Position numbers and translations under genes: made by a program. This document shows, piece after piece, positions 47,058-57,296 of a DNA stretch of 64,000 bases. Source of the DNA: Nostoc sp. PCC 7107 (GTDB taxonomy: Bacteria > Cyanobacteriota > Cyanobacteriia > Cyanobacteriales > Nostocaceae); assembly GCF_000316625.1 (NCBI RefSeq), contig NC_019676.1, positions 455,501 through 519,500 on the forward strand, in the 5' to 3' direction. Numbering within the stretch: position 1 is the stretch's first letter; every line of letters begins with the position of its first letter. Below the pieces are notes generated by a model. The model was not told the origin of the DNA. It did not search any database and saw nothing but the letters and a program-made list of their open reading frames with translations.

Positions 47058-49559
47058 CTAACGTACTTCAGCAACAGCAATAATTTTTTCATCCCGGTTG
47101 AGTTGCAGGATAATTTCACCTGTAGCATCTCTACCCAAAATAGGTACTGTGTCTACATCTATCCGGACTACACGCTCTTTATTTGTCACCAGCGCCACTT
47201 CTGGAGTAGTCGCCTTTACCATACTGGCTAAGTTGTCAGTTTTAGCGGCAAATTTCAGTGCTTGCGTGCCTAAATCACCTCGATTAGCTGCTCTTAATTG
47301 ACTTGCAGCAATGCGCTTGGCATATCCTTGTTGAGTAACTAATAGCAAATGGTCATCTTTGCCTACAGTTGCACAGCCAACCATTTGTTGATTTCTCAAC
47401 AGTCGAAAAGCTTGTAAACCCATAGCTGTTCGACCCATAACGGGTAGTTGTTCGTCATTGACGGCAAACCGCAATAAACGTCCACCAGAACTAGCCAAAA
47501 TTAAATGCTCACCTGGGTTGATGGACTGGGTAAATAACAATTCGTCATCGTCTTTGAGCTTGACAATCGTAATCCCGCGACGAGTCAGGTTGGTAAATTC
47601 TGCGAAAGATAAGCGCTTGATTCTGCCTTGTTTTGTCAGGAGAATCATTTGCTTGAAGTCTAAATCTTCTGGTAATAAAAAGCGACTGACCACAGGTTCT
47701 TGACTACCTTGAGCAGTAGTTGTGAGTGTGGTGATTAATGGAGTTCCTCGTGGAGAACGGCCAGTAGTTAAGGGAATATCCCCCACGCGCACAGGGTAGA
47801 CTTTGCCACCACTGGTAAGGATGAGTAAATCTTTGTTGGTATCGGTTAATTCAGTTTGAATCAAGAAATCATTATCGGGGAGAGCATTTTCCGCTTTTGG
47901 TTTTTTCCCAGAGGTTGAAAGGCGGCGTACATAACCCCGTTGGGTAAACTCTAGTATTGCTTCTTCCGCTGGCTGTTCAATCGGGGAATTTTCTTCGACT
48001 TCTTCTGTCTTGCGATTTTTGGAACCTTCTGCGGCTTTGCTTTTCAATTCCTCGGTAATACCGGGGAGTAATTTGGTTCGTCGAGGATCACCATATTTGC
48101 GCTTGAGCGATCGCAAATCTTTTTTCAGCGACTTTAATAATTCGCGGCGATCGTTCAGTAAGTTTTGCAACAGGGCAATTTGTGTAGTTAGTTGCTCAAA
48201 TTCCTGCTGTAAATTCTGTTGTTCTAAACCAGTCAGACGGCGCAAAGGCATTGCTAAAATTGCATCTGCTTGTGATTCACTCAAATTCAGTTGGCTACTC
48301 AAGTTAACTTTGGCTGTGCTACCGTCAGCCGCTTGGCGCAAAATGCTAATCACTTCATCTACTTGAGATAAGGCTTTTAGCAACCCTTCCACTATATGTA
48401 AGCGACTTTCAGCTTTACCTAACTCGTAACCATAGCGACGATTTAAGGTTGCTTCTCGGAAATTTAGAAACTCTTGTAATAATTGCCGCAAGCTTAATTG
48501 TCGGGGTTGTCCTTCGACAATTGCCAGCAGAATTGCCCCAAAATTAGTTTGCAAAGCAGTCTGATGATACAAATGTTGCAGCACTTCTTGGGGGTTAGTA
48601 TCGCGTTTGAGTTCAATGACTACCCGCATACCTTCGCGATCGCTTTCATCTCGAATATCTGAAATTCCTTGCAAGCGACCTTGATTAACTAATTCTGCTA
48701 TCTTTTCAATCCAGCCTGCCTTATTCACTTGATAAGGCAATTCCGTAATCACAATTGCTGTCCGGCGCTTGCTTCCTTTACCACCAGCAACTTCTTCGAT
48801 TTGGGCAACTCCGCGCAAGACAATTCCACCTTTCCCTGTGCTGTAAGCTTCGCGAATACCGGTATCACCTACGATTTCGCCCCCAGTGGGAAAGTCTGGC
48901 CCAGGAATTAACTCTAATAACTTTTCATCAGATAAATCTGGCTGGTCAATTAAGGCAATTAAGCCATCAACAATTTCTCCCAAATTGTGTGGTGGAATAT
49001 TTGTTGCCATCCCCACAGCAATCCCTGCACAACCATTGAGTAACAAAAAGGGTAACTGTGCAGGTAATACCGTGGGTTCTTGTTGGGAATTATCAAAGTT
49101 ACCGACAAATTCCACTGTTTCTTCACCGATTTCTGTCAGCATTCCCTCATGACTAATGGATGCTAAACGAGTTTCGGTGTAGCGCATTGCTGCTGGGGGG
49201 TCATTATCAACACTACCAAAGTTGCCATGTCCTGCTAATAAGGGATAGCGACTAGAAAAGTCCTGCACCAGCCTAACTAAAGCATCATAAACGGCTTGAT
49301 CACCGTGGGGGTGGTATTTACCCAGTACATCCCCAACCACACGCGCACATTTACGATAAGGCCGATCTGGTGTTAAACCTAGTTCGTGCATAGCATACAA
49401 AATGCGGCGATGAACAGGTTTTAAGCCATCACGCACATCGGGTAATGCTCGCCCAACAATCACACTCATGGCATATTCTAGATAAGACCGTTGCATCTCG
49501 GTGTGCAGGGCTGTTGTAATTACCTGTCCCGTTGAGAGAAGGTTTAACTGTTTTGCCAT
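47058..49559 (-). CDS. gyrA: Type II topoisomerase subunit A (GyrA/ParC type)
   Basis: 833 aa. Winged-helix and active-site Tyr127 ([10 protein letters not shown]), [11 protein letters not shown], tower and coiled coil, then a beta-pinwheel C-terminal domain with RGYVRRLS and TRRGITIV repeats. The canonical QRRGGKG GyrA-box is not seen clearly, so GyrA versus ParC is not settled. At the quinolone-determining position the residue is Gln88 ([10 protein letters not shown]) where E. coli GyrA has Ser83. It cuts and passes DNA with GyrB. Confidence 0.9.
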   Translation of the reverse strand: MAKQLNLLSTGQVITTALHTEMQRSYLEYAMSVIVGRALPDVRDGLKPVHRRILYAMHELGLTPDRPYRKCARVVGDVLGKYHPHGDQAVYDALVRLVQDFSSRYPLLAGHGNFGSVDNDPPAAMRYTETRLASISHEGMLTEIGEETVEFVGNFDNSQQEPTVLPAQLPFLLLNGCAGIAVGMATNIPPHNLGEIVDGLIALIDQPDLSDEKLLELIPGPDFPTGGEIVGDTGIREAYSTGKGGIVLRGVAQIEEVAGGKGSKRRTAIVITELPYQVNKAGWIEKIAELVNQGRLQGISDIRDESDREGMRVVIELKRDTNPQEVLQHLYHQTALQTNFGAILLAIVEGQPRQLSLRQLLQEFLNFREATLNRRYGYELGKAESRLHIVEGLLKALSQVDEVISILRQAADGSTAKVNLSSQLNLSESQADAILAMPLRRLTGLEQQNLQQEFEQLTTQIALLQNLLNDRRELLKSLKKDLRSLKRKYGDPRRTKLLPGITEELKSKAAEGSKNRKTEEVEENSPIEQPAEEAILEFTQRGYVRRLSTSGKKPKAENALPDNDFLIQTELTDTNKDLLILTSGGKVYPVRVGDIPLTTGRSPRGTPLITTLTTTAQGSQEPVVSRFLLPEDLDFKQMILLTKQGRIKRLSFAEFTNLTRRGITIVKLKDDDELLFTQSINPGEHLILASSGGRLLRFAVNDEQLPVMGRTAMGLQAFRLLRNQQMVGCATVGKDDHLLLVTQQGYAKRIAASQLRAANRGDLGTQALKFAAKTDNLASMVKATTPEVALVTNKERVVRIDVDTVPILGRDATGEIILQLNRDEKIIAVAEVR

Positions 49560-49786
49560 GAGTTTTTTCCCTGAAAGTTAACTACACAAAAATCTCTATA
49601 ACTGAACAATGCAGCAAACACAGCATAACGGATGAAAAGGGATTCCTAACACAATCTTGTTAGTCACCAGATAAACGGCAGTAGTATTATCCTTGATGAC
49701 GGGGACATACATTAGTGATTAAAAAAGAGCTAGACAACTTTGCTGCTCAGTGCGTTCTCCCCTTCACCTCTATTAATAAAATTCTC

Positions 49787-50182
49787 ATGAAAACCGTTTT
49801 AATTGTTGAAGACGATCTAATTAATGCTCGCGTTTTTTCCAAAATTTTGACTAAACGCGGTGGCTTAGATGTAACACATACCGAAAATGTCGAAGAAGTG
49901 ATTCAAATTGCTCAATCGGGGAAAGCAGATCTAATTTTAATGGATGTTTCTTTGTCTAGAAGTGTTTATCAAGGTAAGTCTGTTGATGGCATCAAAATTA
50001 CCCAAATGTTGAAGTCTGATCCACAAACAGCCAATTTACCGATTATTTTGGTGACTGCACACGCGATGGAAGGCGATCGCGAAAACTTTCTTAAGCAAAG
50101 TGGTGCTGATGGTTACATCTCCAAGCCTGTTGTTGACCACCAACAATTTGTTGACCAAATCATGGCACTTCTTCCCCATTAA
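49787..50182 (+). CDS. CheY-like single-domain response regulator
   Basis: 131 aa from ATG 49787; the longer frame from 49715 has no domain. MKTVLIVEDDLINARVFSKI gives the acidic pocket, LILMDVSLS the phospho-acceptor Asp, PIILVTAHAM the Thr/Ser, and DGYISKPV the Lys. It acts in a phosphorelay; the partner kinase is not adjacent. Terminator-like hairpin follows. Confidence 0.93.
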   Translation: MKTVLIVEDDLINARVFSKILTKRGGLDVTHTENVEEVIQIAQSGKADLILMDVSLSRSVYQGKSVDGIKITQMLKSDPQTANLPIILVTAHAMEGDRENFLKQSGADGYISKPVVDHQQFVDQIMALLPH

Positions 50183-50214
50183 TCACTACTAAAAATTAAC
50201 TAGACCCGCTGAGG

Positions 50215-50250
50215 AATATTCCCCCAAAAACATTTTTGGGGGAATATTTG
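50215..50250 (+). terminator. Hairpin terminator after the response regulator
   Basis: AATATTCCCCCAAAAA (50215-50230) pairs perfectly with TTTTTGGGGGAATATT, a 16-bp stem with a two-base loop. It lies 33 bp after the stop. Tail TGATCTTTG is only partly T-rich, so it could also be bidirectional. Confidence 0.7.
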
Positions 50251-50399
50251 ATCTTTGTCTAGTATAGATGTACTATAAGATACTGTTTTCCGCAAGTAGT
50301 TAAAGAAGGCAAAAGTAAAAAGTGAAAAGTCAAAATTCTTTTACCTTTTGCTTTTTCCTTCTTACAAAGTTAGGCGGTGTCGGTTTCCGTCCCCGCCAC

Positions 50400-50440
50400 G
50401 CCAGTTCATTCAACGGGGGGAACCCCCACACGTGACTGGC
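50400..50440. repeat. Dispersed hairpin repeat near the TPR gene
   Basis: GCCAG and CTGGC flank GTTCATTCAACGGGGGGAAC with a following CCCCC. Related to the repeat at 46365-46414 by the GGAACCCCC core and the outer CTGGCTCA. Probably mobile, non-coding. Confidence 0.5.
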
Positions 50441-50460
50441 TCAACTTTGCGCTTTTGACT

Positions 50461-51321
50461 TTACTGTGGTGCAGGCTGTTGCTGTAGAGCTGCTTGAATA
50501 GTTGGCAGTTCTAAAAATTTCTTTGTATCAGATAATAGACGTTCACCCCAAAGATTTTCCTTCAGAAAATCCACATCAGCATAGCGCTGATCGATGCGTA
50601 AAGCAGTTGCTCCTAATGTCAGGCTTTGCTGACGATCGCCTTTAGTATATAGTGCCACGGCTAAGGCCAGTAAAGGTTCAGCCGCTTGTTTATCGATAGA
50701 TACAGCCGTTTGCCATTGCTTAATAGCGGCATCAGCATTACCCTGTTCGTACTGAATTAAACCAATGTTATTAATTGCTGCCCAGAATTTTTTATCTTGA
50801 GCGACTGCCTGATTGTATTGGGCGATCGCTTCTGGTAATTTACCCTGCATATAATAGGCGTTACCTAAATCAAACAAGGCTTCTGGGTCATTTGGTTTCA
50901 GCTTTAAACCTGCTTGATAATTAGCAATTGCCGCATCATACTTTTTCTGTTGAAAATTAGCCGAACCCATAGCAAAAAAAACGTCTGCATTTTTGGGATT
51001 GAGCGCTTGCGCCTTTTTCAAAGCAGCCAGCGCCGGATCAAATTCCCGATTTTGTAAATGCAAACCACCCAACAGCAGCCAAACTTTATCATTTTTGGGA
51101 GCCAGTTGGCTGGCCAACCGCGCTCGCGGTAAAGCTAAATCAATCTGCTGAAATTGAGCTAGTTGCGCTGCCTCTTGTGCTAAAGTCAGCCCTTGTTTCT
51201 CCAACTTTGCTGGATCTAATTGCAGCGTATGGGGAATTAGTGCCTGTGCATGAGCAACTTTGGGTATACTCAACAAACTACAGGCAACCAGAAATGAAAT
51301 CAAATGAACGTGTTTAGGCAC
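50461..51321 (-). CDS. Secreted TPR-repeat protein
   Basis: 286 aa from GTG 51321, preceded at 7 bases by AAGAGG; an ATG 10 codons earlier lacks a site. Signal peptide KHVHLISFLVACSLLSI with cleavage after AHA. Four or more TPR-like repeats follow (NAYYMQGKLPEAIAQYNQAV, NNIGLIQYEQGNADAAIKQW, ALAVALYTKGDRQQSL). Likely protein-protein interaction in the periplasm or thylakoid lumen. Target unknown. Confidence 0.85.
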   Translation of the reverse strand: MPKHVHLISFLVACSLLSIPKVAHAQALIPHTLQLDPAKLEKQGLTLAQEAAQLAQFQQIDLALPRARLASQLAPKNDKVWLLLGGLHLQNREFDPALAALKKAQALNPKNADVFFAMGSANFQQKKYDAAIANYQAGLKLKPNDPEALFDLGNAYYMQGKLPEAIAQYNQAVAQDKKFWAAINNIGLIQYEQGNADAAIKQWQTAVSIDKQAAEPLLALAVALYTKGDRQQSLTLGATALRIDQRYADVDFLKENLWGERLLSDTKKFLELPTIQAALQQQPAPQ

Positions 51322-51583
51322 ACTACCGCCTCTTACCCACAAATCAATCATCTGTCAGATAGCTTAAACGATCTCTACTTTAGTCGAAAGGTAAAGTTTA
51401 CAGTCGTTAGCACTGGCTGTATTCATAACCTTAGCTTAATTGCATGGAAAGTGCTGTTAGCGGTAGCGGAGCGTTCAGCCCGTGCTGAGTCATGCAGAAT
51501 TTCCTATTCCCCACTCCCTTTGTCACAAGTCTTGACATGAGCATTAACCAATAATAAATTCATCAGTGTGTAGTTACTAATTT

Positions 51584-52213
51584 ATGGCTCGTAAACCTAA
51601 AATTACTAATCAGCAAATTTTAGAAGCTGCCCGCGAAGTTTTCCTTCAGCAAGGTTTTGGTGGTTCAACTATAGAAATTGCTCAACTAGCTGGTATTTCT
51701 GAGGCTTCAATTTTCAAGCGCTTTTCTACGAAAGAAGAATTGTTTTTTGCCGCTATGGGTCTTCCAGAAAGACCTTTGTGGATAAAAGAACTGGAAAACT
51801 TATGTGGTACAGGTAATCTCAAAGAAAATCTAATCCAGGTATGTCTTCAGATTTTAGAATTTTATAGTGAAGTACTGCCTCGCTTTATGATGCTGCGTTC
51901 CCGTGGTAGTGCCTTTCCCGAACCTTTTACCAGAAAAGAACAGGGATTAATGCAAGATGTTAAAGTACTGACTTCTTTTCTAGAGCGAGAAATTAGCCTC
52001 AGTAGATTACGTCCTGTGAATGCCAAAATAGTTGCTCATATTTTAGTAGGAACCCTGATGAATTATGTTCTTTTTGAGCAGAAACCATGCTCTCAAACTA
52101 GTTTTACAATTGAACCTGTCAAGGACTTTGATTTAGAACATCAACCAAAAGTTGTGTTTTCATTTGTTCAGAGTCTGGTAGAGGCAATTTGGTTAGGCAT
52201 CGCACCTATTTAA
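51584..52213 (+). CDS. TetR-family transcriptional regulator
   Basis: 209 aa. N-terminal TetR helix-turn-helix: ITNQQILEAAREVFLQQGFG, TIEIAQLAGISEASIFKRF, STKEELFFAAM. The C-terminal ligand-binding half is variable. The effector and target are unknown; the next genes are a pentapeptide protein on the same strand and a TPR gene divergent from it. It may regulate itself or the neighbouring TPR gene. Confidence 0.92.
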   Translation: MARKPKITNQQILEAAREVFLQQGFGGSTIEIAQLAGISEASIFKRFSTKEELFFAAMGLPERPLWIKELENLCGTGNLKENLIQVCLQILEFYSEVLPRFMMLRSRGSAFPEPFTRKEQGLMQDVKVLTSFLEREISLSRLRPVNAKIVAHILVGTLMNYVLFEQKPCSQTSFTIEPVKDFDLEHQPKVVFSFVQSLVEAIWLGIAPI

Positions 52214-52414
52214 ATAGCAGCAAATTCTTAATTAAATAAATGTATGGATTTATGGGTTGTGAGGTCTCAAACCGTTGCCTGTTTCCTATTATCTGTTCTC
52301 TTTTAAGCAAATTTTTAGTATTTATCACAGCGATCGCTCTGTGCCGAATCCTACCTCTTAGCAGTTAACATAAAACAGCTGTTGAACTGAGTCTACTGGG
52401 GCAAAATAGAAAGC

Positions 52415-53761
52415 ATGGCAATTGAATCTAACTCTCCCAATCCACCAAGCCCAGAACCTTTACCCGAACAGGAGCCAGATGATTTCGATGGTGACTCTAG
52501 GGATAATCATTTAAGTCCAGAAGCACTAACAGCCCAACAAGCACTAGCCGCGATTTCATCTTTGCAATCATCACACAATGCCGCCGTGATGCAGCAAGCT
52601 CGTTCTAGTATGCAGCAACGCCCTACCCAGCAATTCACGGTTAAGCCCAGGGCATTAATGCTGACTATAGCAGCGATCGCTTTCACGTTGTTAGGAGCCA
52701 TCCTCAATAACTGGGTTGTGGGAATGGTGGGAACCTTGCTCACTTTGGTGTTATCTCTAGCCATGCTATTGCCTTGGTTGCAATATGTTCTCAAAGAATG
52801 GTTTACACCGGAAGACAGAACCTTATTTGTCGGCTTTTTGGGACTAATAGCAGCCATTGTGGGCTTCATCAAATTTTCTGGGATTGGCGATCGCCTTCTC
52901 ATATTAGGGCGGAGAATTAACTGGGAAGCCTCTGGAACTTTAGCAGAATGGTTTGGCGCATTAGGGCAAATTTTAATCGCCATCATTGCCGTTTATGTAG
53001 CGTGGCGACAATACGTTATTTCCAAAGACCTGACAATTCAACAAAATTTGCTGACAGTTCAACAAAATATTATCACTCAGCAGCAAACAATAGATTCTTA
53101 TTTCCAAGGCATTTCGGACTTGGTGCTAGATGAAGAAGGCTTATTAGAAGACTGGCCCCAAGAAAGAGCGATCGCCGAAGGTCGCACAGCCGCAATTTTT
53201 AGTAGCGTTGATGGCAGTGGTAAAGCCAAAATTCTCCGCTTTCTCTCCCGTTCCAAATTACTCACACCCTTAAAACGCGATCGGCGCTTAGGTCGAGCAA
53301 TTCTCAATGGTATGGGTGGTTATGCAGAAGACCGTTTAGAAGGTGTACGCGTCATTGACTTAGGTGTAATGTTAGCCACCGCAGACCTTTCTAGCACAGA
53401 TTTGCGTTGGACTGACTTGAGTGAAGCTAATCTTGTTCGTGCTAATCTCAGTGCTTGCGACTTGGTAAAAGCAAACCTCTCCCGCACTATTTTATATCAT
53501 ACCAATCTCAATAGTGCTGATATGAATGGAGTGCGTTTATTTTATGGGTCTGTTGAGAAAGCTTCGCCCCGTAGTCGTACAGAACCTCCAAACTATGAAA
53601 CTGGTGAACATACAGGGGCTGTAATAGAAAATGCTGATTTCACAAATGTTCAAAGGATGTCTGAGACGAACCGTTACTACTGCTGTGCTTGGGGTGGAGA
53701 AACAACTAGAGCCACCATTCCCGGTGGTTGCGAAGGTATCCCCAATCTATTGGGAAAATAG
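52415..53761 (+). CDS. Membrane protein with pentapeptide repeats
   Basis: 448 aa. A polar Pro/Glu-rich head, two close helices (ALMLTIAAIAFTLLGAIL, VVGMVGTLLTLVLSLAMLL), a third helix (FVGFLGLIAAIVGFI), then another (LIAIIAVYVAWRQYVI). A soluble region with a coiled coil follows. A short pentapeptide beta-helix lies at about 310-370 (LSSTDLRWTDLSEANLVRAN, LSACDLVKANLSRT). Such proteins are common in cyanobacteria; function unknown. Confidence 0.85.
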   Translation: MAIESNSPNPPSPEPLPEQEPDDFDGDSRDNHLSPEALTAQQALAAISSLQSSHNAAVMQQARSSMQQRPTQQFTVKPRALMLTIAAIAFTLLGAILNNWVVGMVGTLLTLVLSLAMLLPWLQYVLKEWFTPEDRTLFVGFLGLIAAIVGFIKFSGIGDRLLILGRRINWEASGTLAEWFGALGQILIAIIAVYVAWRQYVISKDLTIQQNLLTVQQNIITQQQTIDSYFQGISDLVLDEEGLLEDWPQERAIAEGRTAAIFSSVDGSGKAKILRFLSRSKLLTPLKRDRRLGRAILNGMGGYAEDRLEGVRVIDLGVMLATADLSSTDLRWTDLSEANLVRANLSACDLVKANLSRTILYHTNLNSADMNGVRLFYGSVEKASPRSRTEPPNYETGEHTGAVIENADFTNVQRMSETNRYYCCAWGGETTRATIPGGCEGIPNLLGK

Positions 53762-53791
53762 TCAATGGTTTTTAGTTTTTCTCTTATACCC

Positions 53792-54529
53792 TTACTCTCC
53801 CACACCCTTGCCTCCCTGTCCTCTTCCTCCCTTGCTCCCCAATCCTCCTTGTCGTTCACAGACAAAACCTTGACGTTCCCAACGTTCCATATCCACATCA
53901 GTCAGTTGGGTAACAGATGAGCATTGTGGTTGGATAAATTGACTGATCACTGCCCAGAATGAACTTCGTGTGATGTCAAATGCTGTTTTCCACCAATATT
54001 CCTGATTAGCCGGACGACCTTTTTCTTGAACTACCTCTGGTTCTACCCAAATTCCTTGCGCTCCTAAAAGAATTTGAGCCATCCATTTAGCTCTGGGGAA
54101 ATGACTGGGAGAGCTAATTAACTTTACTTTATGTACTCCCCAACGTTTCAGAATCGGAATTCCGTAGTAGAAATTATCAAAAGTAGAATCAGCGCAGTTT
54201 TCTAACCAAACGTTTTGTAAATCTGCTGCCTCTCTTTGAAAAATCAGCCATATACAGGGGTCTAAAGAACCGCGAGAAATTAAAATTGGAATTTGGGGAT
54301 TTTGTCTTGCTTGTTGGGCAACGTAGATTTCGCGGCGAATACTGCCCCCCAGTACAAACAAAGCATCAACAGGCTTGGAAGATGCAGAAACTAAGGTTAT
54401 AGTTGTGAAAATTAGCCAGCAGCCCAAAATTAGGCATAAACCACGTAAAATTTTTTGTAGCAATTGCAACGTTTTATTTAATTTTCTCTTGTCAGAAATT
54501 GATGAATTTTGAGTAAATTTATGTCTCAT
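53792..54529 (-). CDS. YdcF/SanA-type DUF218 protein
   Basis: ATG 54529 preferred; the longer ORF from 54589 adds 20 residues without homologous look. One N-terminal helix (LRGLCLILGCWLIFTTITLV), then the DUF218 domain: DALFVLGGSIRREIYVAQQA, TFDNFYYGIPILKRW, VKLISSPSHFPRAKWMAQIL. The last about 15 residues (GGLGSKGGRGQGGKGVG) come from a low-complexity repeat and may be an extension of a normal shorter end. Role: envelope-linked, unknown. Confidence 0.82.
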   Translation of the reverse strand: MRHKFTQNSSISDKRKLNKTLQLLQKILRGLCLILGCWLIFTTITLVSASSKPVDALFVLGGSIRREIYVAQQARQNPQIPILISRGSLDPCIWLIFQREAADLQNVWLENCADSTFDNFYYGIPILKRWGVHKVKLISSPSHFPRAKWMAQILLGAQGIWVEPEVVQEKGRPANQEYWWKTAFDITRSSFWAVISQFIQPQCSSVTQLTDVDMERWERQGFVCERQGGLGSKGGRGQGGKGVGE

Positions 54530-54855
54530 GTCATAGCTGAAAAAAGCTGAGTTAAAGAATATAGAAAATGCCAGCAGTCCAGCCAACAAAATGCTATCTT
54601 ATAAAATTAATATAGGGTGTAAATATGACACCGTTAAAAGTGTCACAATACTTGTATAGGGCGAGATTAGACTGCTAATTTATTTAGCAGATGTATGATT
54701 ACAACACTAATTGTAAGTAAGGCAAAATTTTTAGGGTAATTCCGAGGGGAAAATAATGAAGAAAGCTTAACTGAAAATAAATTATAAAAACTTAAAAGTC
54801 TCTGAAAAGTCTGATTGCTAAACTTTCAACAAAACAACCATTCCAGCTAATATAC
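54530..54855. other. Divergent intergenic region between ydcF-like and protease genes
   Basis: Holds the promoters of both genes. An inverted repeat TGACAC (54626-54631) / GTGTCA (54640-54645) with an 8-base spacer is a candidate regulator site. No coding sequence seen. Confidence 0.4.
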
Positions 54856-56193
54856 ATGAACCAATCTGCGAAACATTACTCGCCGCTCCAACTAGCCATG
54901 ATTGGTGGAGCGATCGCCACAACCGCCGCTATATCCGTATTTGGCCCTGCTTGGACTCGCTGCGTTCGTGCCGCCTTACAAGATAGCCCTAAAACCTTAG
55001 TTGACCAGGTATGGCAACTGGTAAATCGTGAGTATGTTGATGGAACTTTTAATCAACAAAATTGGCAAGCAACTAGGCAGAGCCTATTAAGTAAAGATTA
55101 TTCTTCTAAACAAGAAGCATATATAGCCATCCGCGAAGCTTTACAAAAATTGGGTGATCCGTATACCAGATTTATGGATCCTAAACAGTATGAGGCTCTT
55201 ACCAATCAAACATCTGGGGAAGTCTCAGGTATTGGTATTCGGATGGAACTAAACGAAAAAACTCAGCGCCTGACGGTTGTGGAAGCCATAGATAATTCTC
55301 CAGCATTGAAAGCAGGGATTAAAGCTGGGGACGAGATATTAGCAATTGATGGGAAACCCACTTTGAAACTAAAGGTGGATGATGCTTCCAAACTAATTCG
55401 TGGTCAAGCAGGTACTCCAATCACATTACGTTTGGAAAGAAGCGGACAGGGTGCGTTTGACTTGAAACTAACACGGGCAACAATTGAAGTGCCAACAGTT
55501 AGTTACACTCTCAAGCAAGAAGGTAATCGTCGTGTAGGTTACATCCGCTTAAGAGAGTTTAGTGGCCACGCCGCAGATCAAATGCGTCGAGCAATTAGAG
55601 ATTTGAATGGTAAGAAAGTTGATGCTTTTGTCTTAGATCTGCGTGGGAACCCTGGTGGTTTATTGCAGGCTAGTATCGAAATTGCCCGGATGTGGATGGA
55701 TAATGGTGCGATCGTCCGCACAGTTGACCGTCAAGGTAGTAGTGAACAAACCAAAGCTAATCGTACTTCTTTGACAAAACTCCCTTTGGCTATACTGGTG
55801 GATGGTAATTCTGCTAGTGCCAGCGAAATTTTAACAGGTGCGCTCAAAGATAATAAACGCGCAGTAGTTATTGGTAGTCAAACCTTTGGTAAAGCTTTAG
55901 TACAGTCAGTGCATGAATTATCAGATGGTTCTGGTTTGGCTGTCACTATCGCCCACTACTACACCCCACTGGGAACTGATATTAACCATAAGGGAATAGC
56001 GCCAGATATCAAGATAGATTTGACAGAAGCTCAAGAGCGTCAGTTAGCATCTAACCCTAATTTAATTGGTACTCCCAGCGATCCGCAGTATGCTGGAGCG
56101 ATCGCAGCTTTATCTAGTAATAGTTTTGCTCGGTCTTCTGTGATTCAAAACATTCCACCTGTGAGTGCTAGTGCTGAAACCTTGAAGTTCTAG
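54856..56193 (+). CDS. Carboxyl-terminal processing protease (S41 family)
   Basis: 445 aa. N-terminal anchor/signal (LAMIGGAIATTAAISVFG), helical segment with DPYTRFMDPKQYEAL, PDZ domain (GIGIRMEL to LKAGIKAGDEILAID), then the S41 core VDAFVLDLRGNPGGLLQASI. The catalytic serine lies in DGNSASASEILTGAL and the lysine in GSQTFGKALVQ. Cyanobacterial members include CtpA, which matures the photosystem II D1 protein, and CtpB/CtpC homologues; which one this is cannot be decided here. Confidence 0.95.
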   Translation: MNQSAKHYSPLQLAMIGGAIATTAAISVFGPAWTRCVRAALQDSPKTLVDQVWQLVNREYVDGTFNQQNWQATRQSLLSKDYSSKQEAYIAIREALQKLGDPYTRFMDPKQYEALTNQTSGEVSGIGIRMELNEKTQRLTVVEAIDNSPALKAGIKAGDEILAIDGKPTLKLKVDDASKLIRGQAGTPITLRLERSGQGAFDLKLTRATIEVPTVSYTLKQEGNRRVGYIRLREFSGHAADQMRRAIRDLNGKKVDAFVLDLRGNPGGLLQASIEIARMWMDNGAIVRTVDRQGSSEQTKANRTSLTKLPLAILVDGNSASASEILTGALKDNKRAVVIGSQTFGKALVQSVHELSDGSGLAVTIAHYYTPLGTDINHKGIAPDIKIDLTEAQERQLASNPNLIGTPSDPQYAGAIAALSSNSFARSSVIQNIPPVSASAETLKF

Positions 56194-56292
56194 TTCCTAA
56201 AGGTTCATGTATGAGGATTTGTGAACTCAATTGCTGGAGTGAAAAAAACTGCCTGATTAAACCTTTATAGGATTTGGGGATTGGGAATAATA

Positions 56293-57294
56293 ATGAGTAA
56301 TCCCATTGCCAAAATCCCTAATCTTATGAATTATCAGCCAGTTAACACAACCACCGCCGCCAGATTTTTACCAATGGTGTCGGTGGTTGTTCCTATTTAT
56401 AATGCTGAAGCAGATTTATCGGCGTTGATTGCTTGTTTGTCGTCGCAAACCTACCCAAAAGACCGTGTAGAATACTTGTTGGTAGATAATAACAGTAGCG
56501 ATCGCACTCTCACTTTACTCCAAGAAGCTGCTGCAAATTCGGCAATTACAATTCGAGCTTTGAGCGAAAATCAAATTCAAAGTTCTTACGCTGCAAGGAA
56601 CACAGGAATTCGCGCTGCTACTGGAGAAATTATCGCTTTTACTGATGCTGATTGCCATCCCCAACCCCAATGGCTAGAATCACTCATCCAACCTTTTGTT
56701 AATTCCGAGGTGGTGATTGTTGCTGGGGAAATTACAGCACTTCCAGGGAATACTTTACTAGAACAATACGCTGAACTTCAGGATATTTTATCGCAAAAGC
56801 ATACATTAGCTCATCCTTTTTGCGCCTATGGGCAGACTGCTAATTTAGCAATTCGCCGCACTGCTTTAGAAAAAGTCGGCTTATTTCGGCCTTATTTAAC
56901 AACTGGTGGTGATGCAGATATCTGCTGGCGAATTTTGCGGCACAATCTTGGGCGTTTAGAGTTTGCACCCCAAGCGACTGTACAGCACCGCCACCGTACC
57001 ACACTTAAAGAACTGGCGAGTCAATGGCGACGCTATGGACGTTCAAATCGCTATTTGCATGAATTACATGGGATAGAACTGATGCCAGAATTGACACTTC
57101 CCGAATGTGGAAATCGGTTATTACGCTGGATATTTAAGGAAGTACCGAAAAATACAGTGAAGGCGATCGCAGGTAAAGCCAATCTTGTAGATTTATTAAA
57201 TACTCCTATTACTGTATTTGTCATCCAAGCTCGGATGGCTGGGCAGAAAAATGCTAAGTTACCAGAAAATGCCAAGATAATAGCTTGGTTGTAA
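56293..57294 (+). CDS. Family 2 glycosyltransferase
   Basis: 334 aa from ATG 56293; a TTG 12 bases upstream would add four residues. GT-A fold: VSVVVPIYNAEADL, YLLVDNNSSDRTL, SYAARNTGIRAATG, IIAFTDADCHPQPQWLESL (the D-x-D), GGDADICWRILRHNLGRLEF. No clear membrane span. Donor and acceptor unknown. The S1-domain gene starts 2 bases after its stop, so the two are probably co-transcribed. Confidence 0.92.
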   Translation: MSNPIAKIPNLMNYQPVNTTTAARFLPMVSVVVPIYNAEADLSALIACLSSQTYPKDRVEYLLVDNNSSDRTLTLLQEAAANSAITIRALSENQIQSSYAARNTGIRAATGEIIAFTDADCHPQPQWLESLIQPFVNSEVVIVAGEITALPGNTLLEQYAELQDILSQKHTLAHPFCAYGQTANLAIRRTALEKVGLFRPYLTTGGDADICWRILRHNLGRLEFAPQATVQHRHRTTLKELASQWRRYGRSNRYLHELHGIELMPELTLPECGNRLLRWIFKEVPKNTVKAIAGKANLVDLLNTPITVFVIQARMAGQKNAKLPENAKIIAWL

Positions 57295-57296
57295 AA

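Noticed and set aside
53780-53860. Cytosine-rich run after the pentapeptide gene as a CRISPR-like or coding element
   Set aside because: It is a low-complexity CTCCC-type tract common between genes here. It only extends the end of the minus-strand YdcF-like frame.
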